From Rickettsiales bacterium (GTDB lineage Bacteria; Pseudomonadota; Alphaproteobacteria; Rickettsiales; Anaplasmataceae), in NCBI GenBank assembly GCA_031284675.1, contig JAITXQ010000005.1, positions 1 to 13,259 of the forward strand: a stretch of 13,259 nucleotides of DNA, written 5' to 3'. Shown piece after piece: positions 8,101 to 13,259 of this stretch; position 1 is the stretch's first letter; each line of letters opens with the position of its first letter. A program made the position numbers and the translations under genes. Below the pieces are notes generated by a model, which saw only the letters and a program-made list of their open reading frames with translations, was not told where the DNA came from and did no database searches.

Positions 8101-8892
8101 TTACAAAAACCCTATATCACCGGTCATAAATATGTCATCTACCCATTCAATTAATAGCTTACCTCCCGGCAAATTCACTGAAGTTTGTTGAGTGTTTACA
8201 TACTTACGAAGTACGGATGCAACAAGCGCTGCACAAGCTGCACTGCCACATGAAGCAGTAATACCCGTACCTCTTTCCCAAATTCTTGAGCTTATTTCTC
8301 CAGACTTTTCTATTTGCACAATACTAACATTTGTTTTCTGGGGGAATAATATATGATTTTCTAGCTTTTGTCCTAAGCTTTGCAATGGTATTTTACTTAC
8401 GTTATCAACAAAAAAAATTATATGAGGATTACCAATATTTACCGCAACTGGATCTTTTAGCATTTCAAGTTCTATGGGAAGGTGAAGAGTATCACATTCA
8501 ATAGACAGAGGGATTTCATGCCATTTTAGCAAAGGTTTACCCATATTGACCTTTATGGATTTATCACCCACTTTAAAACATTCTAAAAAGCGCTTGTTTA
8601 TTAGCTCGATAATGGCATATTCAGTGCCTTTTTCTGACATTATCAAATATCCAATGCAACGCGCTGCATTTCCACACATTTCAACTTCGCCGCCGTCAGC
8701 ATTATAGATATGCATAAAGCAATCAGCTGCACTAGAGTTGGTTATCTCTATGACTTGATCGCAACCATTTTGGTGAGCAATTTTTTTATAATCCCAATCT
8801 AAATTGTTTGTTGAACGTGAGTCTATAATAACGAGATTGTTACCAGTTCCGTGCATCTTAATAAAATTTTCATCACTTTGGCCACTCATCAT
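8101..8892 (-). CDS. dapF: Diaminopimelate epimerase
   Basis: Converts LL-diaminopimelate to the meso form used for lysine or cell-wall precursors in the cytoplasm, by a two-cysteine acid-base mechanism. Of 263 residues, the N-terminus FIKMHGTGNNLVIIDSR is typical. The two catalytic cysteines are C73 in EMCGNAARC and C215 in TASCGSAACAA. NADGGEVEMCGNA and RIWERGTGIT are the substrate-binding parts. The start at 8892 gives nine residues before FIKMHG; the next codon is also ATG (8889), so the exact start is open. The 5' end overlaps the upstream nitroreductase gene by 20 bases, so the two are one transcript. Wolbachia keep the diaminopimelate branch for lipid II synthesis, which is the likely role here. 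Confidence 0.95.
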   Translation of the reverse strand: MMSGQSDENFIKMHGTGNNLVIIDSRSTNNLDWDYKKIAHQNGCDQVIEITNSSAADCFMHIYNADGGEVEMCGNAARCIGYLIMSEKGTEYAIIELINKRFLECFKVGDKSIKVNMGKPLLKWHEIPLSIECDTLHLPIELEMLKDPVAVNIGNPHIIFFVDNVSKIPLQSLGQKLENHILFPQKTNVSIVQIEKSGEISSRIWERGTGITASCGSAACAALVASVLRKYVNTQQTSVNLPGGKLLIEWVDDIFMTGDIGFL

Positions 8893-9427
8893 AAAAAAAT
8901 ATTTCTTCTATTGGTCTTCTTTTTTTCTCCTTAATTTCAGCACTCTCTTCTTCGTACCCAACTGCTATCACTGACATTACATTAAAATCTTTAGGTATAT
9001 TAAACCTTTCTACTATCTTATCTCTATCAAATCCACCCATTTGATGGGCCATTAAGTTCATAGCTGCAGCCTGTAACGTAAGCGCATAATTCGCTGCACC
9101 AGTGTCATGACCACCCCAAAAATTTTCACCTTTATCAGATTGACGGAAGTTTTTAGCACCTAAAGATAGAATTAATATCTGCACATCTTTTGCCCACTGT
9201 TGATTAGGTTCAGTAAGACAGCTAAACAATTTTTCCCATAAACTCAGGTTACTTTTTTTATTGCATATAATATACCTCCAGGGCTCATCGCCAAAGCATG
9301 AAGGGGTCAGCCTGACAGCTTCTATTAAAATATTCGTTTCTTCCTGAGATATTGCCCTTATAGGATCGTATGAACGTCCGCTATGTCTTGCTTTCATTAA
9401 CTCTAATAGATCTTTTTTGTTTATCAT
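8873..9427 (-). CDS. Nitroreductase-family NAD(P)H-dependent flavin oxidoreductase
   Basis: FMN-dependent oxidoreductase of the NfsB/nitroreductase fold; the real substrate cannot be told from sequence. From the ATG at 9427 it has 184 residues. The N-terminus shows the flavin-phosphate binding R-x-S-x-R pattern (RHSGRSYD). Further on are TPSCFGDEPWRYIIC, HDTGAANYALTLQAAAMNLMAHQMGG and VIAVGYEEE, all in family order. The frame is open upstream to an ATG at 9481, but those 18 residues (MFILYCCATTSFYTFKLK) do not look like family sequence, so I chose 9427, right before INKKDLLELMKAR. The end runs into dapF. It is divergent from bioY across a 118-base spacer. Confidence 0.88.
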   Translation of the reverse strand: MINKKDLLELMKARHSGRSYDPIRAISQEETNILIEAVRLTPSCFGDEPWRYIICNKKSNLSLWEKLFSCLTEPNQQWAKDVQILILSLGAKNFRQSDKGENFWGGHDTGAANYALTLQAAAMNLMAHQMGGFDRDKIVERFNIPKDFNVMSVIAVGYEEESAEIKEKKRRPIEEIFFYDEWPK

Positions 9428-9489
9428 TTTTAATTTAAATGTGTAAAAACTCGTTGTAGCACAACAGTATAGTATGAACAAGATTTAAA

Positions 9490-9519
9490 TTGCAAAACTT
9501 CTTACACATATGTTAATAT
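9490..9519 (+). promoter_or_regulatory. Candidate extended -10 promoter for bioY
   Basis: TTGCAA (9490-9495) is followed after 18 bases by TAATAT (9514-9519), which is preceded by TGT, giving an extended -10 form. A start near 9526 would leave a leader of about 20 bases to the ATG at 9546 and would make the ATG at 9510 unusable. The match is moderate. Confidence 0.3.
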
Positions 9520-9545
9520 TCATAAACTCTTTATATTGGGGAAAT

Positions 9546-10073
9546 ATGTTTACAACACAATCTAGCAGTAGATCAACACTGACTGAAATATTGTCTTGCA
9601 TTTTACTTTTATTCTTGATGGCTCAAATAAGCATACCTTTGCAGTCTGTGCCTATCACATTGCAAACTTTAGGAGTAATGCTTATTGGGCTTAAATTTAA
9701 TCGTAAAACAGCATTTTATTCTGTGCTTACATATATATCACTTGGTGCAATAGGATTTCCTGTTCTTGCGAATTTTTCTGGTGGTTATCACATTTTTCTC
9801 GGACCAACAGGTGGATATTTAATTGGCTGTTTAGCTGCTGTTATGGTAATGGGCGAAGTGAATGAATTACTAAACTCTAAATATAGATCATTTGTGTGTA
9901 ATTCTTTAAGTTGTCTTGCTGGTACAATTATAATCTTTATTTGTGGTGTTAGTTGGCTTGCTATTTACATGGGTATAAAACAAGCAATAATAGTTGGAGT
10001 GCTACCGTTTATCCTTCCTGGTTTGGTAAAAATTTTTCTACTTGTAGCGGCTTTGCAATATTTGAAAAAATGA
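9546..10073 (+). CDS. bioY: Biotin transporter BioY
   Basis: Substrate-binding membrane component (S component) of the energy-coupling-factor biotin uptake system, able to work with shared EcfA/EcfT parts elsewhere in the genome. From ATG 9546 it has 175 residues and about six hydrophobic segments. Family motifs are clear: SIPLQSVPITLQTLGVMLIGL, GPTGGYLIGC, and near the end GVSWLAIYMG and GVLPFILPGLVKI. An earlier in-frame ATG at 9510 would add 12 residues (MLIFINSLYWGN). I prefer 9546 because of the GGGGA just upstream and the candidate promoter overlapping 9510. The stop overlaps the next gene by ATGA (10070-10073). Biotin from this transporter would serve biotin carboxylases such as the one containing PccB. 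Confidence 0.9.
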   Translation: MFTTQSSSRSTLTEILSCILLLFLMAQISIPLQSVPITLQTLGVMLIGLKFNRKTAFYSVLTYISLGAIGFPVLANFSGGYHIFLGPTGGYLIGCLAAVMVMGEVNELLNSKYRSFVCNSLSCLAGTIIIFICGVSWLAIYMGIKQAIIVGVLPFILPGLVKIFLLVAALQYLKK

Positions 10074-10459
10074 TAAAATTTCGCCCTCATCATTTCATGT
10101 GCACCCTTGCATTTCAAGGGTATGGGTATTCTCAGGGTTTTGTAAAAAATTATAGCAAGATAGCAAATAAAGTAATTAGTGACCCCAATACTCGAATCAA
10201 AGTAGTTGGTAATCTTGATAGTATCTGCAGTGCTTGTCCAAACCAGACTAAGCAAGGTGAATGCACCACACAAGCTAAAGTTTTAGAGTTGGATAGGAGG
10301 CATATGGAAATTTTAGGAATTAAAATTAGAGAGACTTTGACTTGGAATGAAGCGGTAGAAAAGATTAGAGAGAAAATATCCATAGAGAAATTTGAGTATG
10401 CATGCCAGGGATGCAGCTGGCAGCCATATGGAATATGTAAAAGTGCCCTTTTGATATGA
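10070..10459 (+). CDS. DUF1284 family protein, cysteine-rich
   Basis: A 129-residue soluble protein that I match to DUF1284 from the N-terminal IKFRPHHFMCTLAFQGYGYS (family pattern R-P-H-H then C, then Q-G-x-G-Y-S) and from the cysteine spacing. Seven cysteines occur: one near residue 11, C-x2-C in CSACPNQ, C in GECTTQ, C-x2-C in CQGCSWQ and C in GICKS. This arrangement suggests metal or iron-sulfur binding, which is inference. No enzymatic role is known to me. The ATG at 10070 overlaps the bioY stop (ATGA) and starts exactly at the conserved N-terminus. A longer frame from 9953 would overlap bioY by 121 bases with unrelated sequence and was set aside. Confidence 0.85.
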   Translation: MIKFRPHHFMCTLAFQGYGYSQGFVKNYSKIANKVISDPNTRIKVVGNLDSICSACPNQTKQGECTTQAKVLELDRRHMEILGIKIRETLTWNEAVEKIREKISIEKFEYACQGCSWQPYGICKSALLI

Positions 10460-10680
10460 TAAACATATTTATTAGGCGTATTTTTTCTTGATTCGATAAA
10501 ACAATTGAGGTTTTTATGGAATTTTGTTGGTGCACTTGTATGGCTTCTCTAAAATTTTGTCCACAAGGCCTAGCTTCTGCTCTTAAATCGTTACCCGTTT
10601 CAACTATTGCTTGCTTTGCAGCTTCTTTTACTTATACCTAGCACTTTATCAAATATTCTTCCACCATATACTGAATTTAA

Positions 10681-12810
<2,130 letters not shown>

Positions 12811-13000
12811 GGAGCGTAGAGAGCTTAAACTGGTCTTTCTGTATCTGTCTTTCAAGAAGAACTTTAACCGGACTTAGGTAAGATTTCTGTAACCGTTCAG
12901 CCAATGGCGTCAACTTAAGGAAGCAATTATGTGTAAAATTTCTCTCTAAAATTTTTACCATTAAATTATCCAAAGAGTTAAAGAAAAAACGCTGTTGTTT
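12811..13000 (-). pseudogene. Possible gene remnant, minus strand, downstream of ligA
   Basis: A minus-strand frame open from 13000 reads like ordinary protein rather than random AT-rich DNA, for example FNSLDNLMVKILERN, then LTPLAERLQKSYLSPVK and LLERQIQKDQFKLSTL. It has no ATG at its beginning (a TTG at 12973 is the first start), is cut off by a stop at 13001-13003, and runs on into ligA antisense to 12674. I do not recognise the family. It may be debris of a gene broken by the neighbouring insertion sequence, or chance. Confidence 0.25.
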
Positions 13001-13030
13001 CTATGAAAAAGTTTAAAATGTGTCCTTTTT

Positions 13031-13035
13031 GGAGG
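13031..13035 (+). promoter_or_regulatory. Ribosome binding site of the right-edge transposase
   Basis: GGAGG lies four bases before the ATG at 13040 and supports that codon as the transposase start. Confidence 0.55.
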
Positions 13036-13039
13036 AAAC

Positions 13040-13259
13040 ATGCAGAAAGGAAAAAATCTTATTTTACAAATTAAAAATACAATATACTCGAAAACTTTTC
13101 AAAAACTCCACTGTATTAGAAAAAATAGTTTCACACAAACAAGAAAACTTCCTTTTCCGATAATATTTTCTATGATTTTAAAGTTAGTAAAAAAAAGTTT
13201 AGGAATAGAATGCGAACTTATGGATCCATTGACTTGTAAAATTCCACCTTCAAAGCAAG
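13040..13259 (+). CDS. Probable IS4-type transposase, N-terminal part (continues past the right edge)
   Basis: An open frame from ATG 13040 runs off the right edge after 73 codons. It opens MQKGKNLILQIKNTIYSKTF and contains FTQTRKLPFPIIFSMIL and LKLVKKSLGIECEL. A block of the form F-(T)-x-x-R-K-L-P-F-x-x-x-x-x-x-(I/L)-L, followed by a short helix with KKSL, is what I know from the N-terminus of IS4-family transposases. The catalytic part lies outside the window, so intactness cannot be judged. The left terminal repeat of the element should be between about 12990 and 13030 but cannot be defined without the other end. Confidence 0.65.
   Translation, partial: MQKGKNLILQIKNTIYSKTFQKLHCIRKNSFTQTRKLPFPIIFSMILKLVKKSLGIECELMDPLTCKIPPSKQ

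Noticed and set aside
9453..9465. Palindrome GTTGT-AGC-ACAAC between the nitroreductase gene and bioY as an operator
   Set aside because: Five-pair arms in AT-rich DNA are expected by chance, and no BirA- or TetR-like site is recognised.
9953..10069. Upstream extension of the DUF1284 gene into bioY
   Set aside because: The extra 39 residues are a frame-shifted reading of bioY; the conserved family sequence begins at the ATG at 10070.

Overview
The window looks like a piece of a Wolbachia chromosome (Rickettsiales, Anaplasmataceae). The evidence is the AT-rich composition, poor or absent Shine-Dalgarno sequences before most genes, the alphaproteobacterial style of the housekeeping proteins, insertion-sequence ends of types common in Wolbachia, and a short perfect palindrome in a spacer. 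This assignment rests on recognition of the proteins, not on a database search, and strain and supergroup cannot be told.

Layout, left to right. The left edge holds the last 59 codons of an IS982-type transposase (+). Next is pccB (-), the carboxyltransferase subunit of propionyl-CoA carboxylase. A perfect 17-bp hairpin follows in the spacer, then an unrecognised minus-strand gene (1874-2934) that is split by a one-base shift at a run of six A. Divergent from it is a tightly packed plus-strand set: der (ribosome-assembly GTPase), dsbB (disulfide-bond oxidase) and coq7 (ubiquinone biosynthesis), with overlapping start and stop codons. A tRNA-Pro(UGG) gene follows. Then comes a near-consensus promoter and rpsU, which has a TTG start behind a full-length Shine-Dalgarno sequence, running into sucC and sucD (succinyl-CoA synthetase). 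dapF and a nitroreductase-family gene lie on the minus strand, convergent with sucD and overlapping each other. Plus-strand bioY (biotin uptake) overlaps a DUF1284 gene by ATGA. A 290-base spacer leads to ligA (NAD-dependent DNA ligase). The right edge holds the first 73 codons of a probable IS4-type transposase (+).

Functional links: PccB belongs to a biotin-dependent enzyme and BioY imports biotin. DsbB passes electrons to ubiquinone and Coq7 helps make ubiquinone. Propionyl-CoA carboxylase feeds succinyl-CoA, the product or substrate of SucCD. DapF supplies meso-diaminopimelate for lysine or cell-wall precursor synthesis.

No new multi-gene system was found; this is mostly conserved housekeeping DNA between two insertion-sequence ends. 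The points most worth a second look are the frameshifted gene with a slippery A run, the spacer palindrome, an internal tandem duplication in the helix-hairpin-helix region of LigA, and the unusual translation start of rpsU. No spacer exceeds 300 bases.
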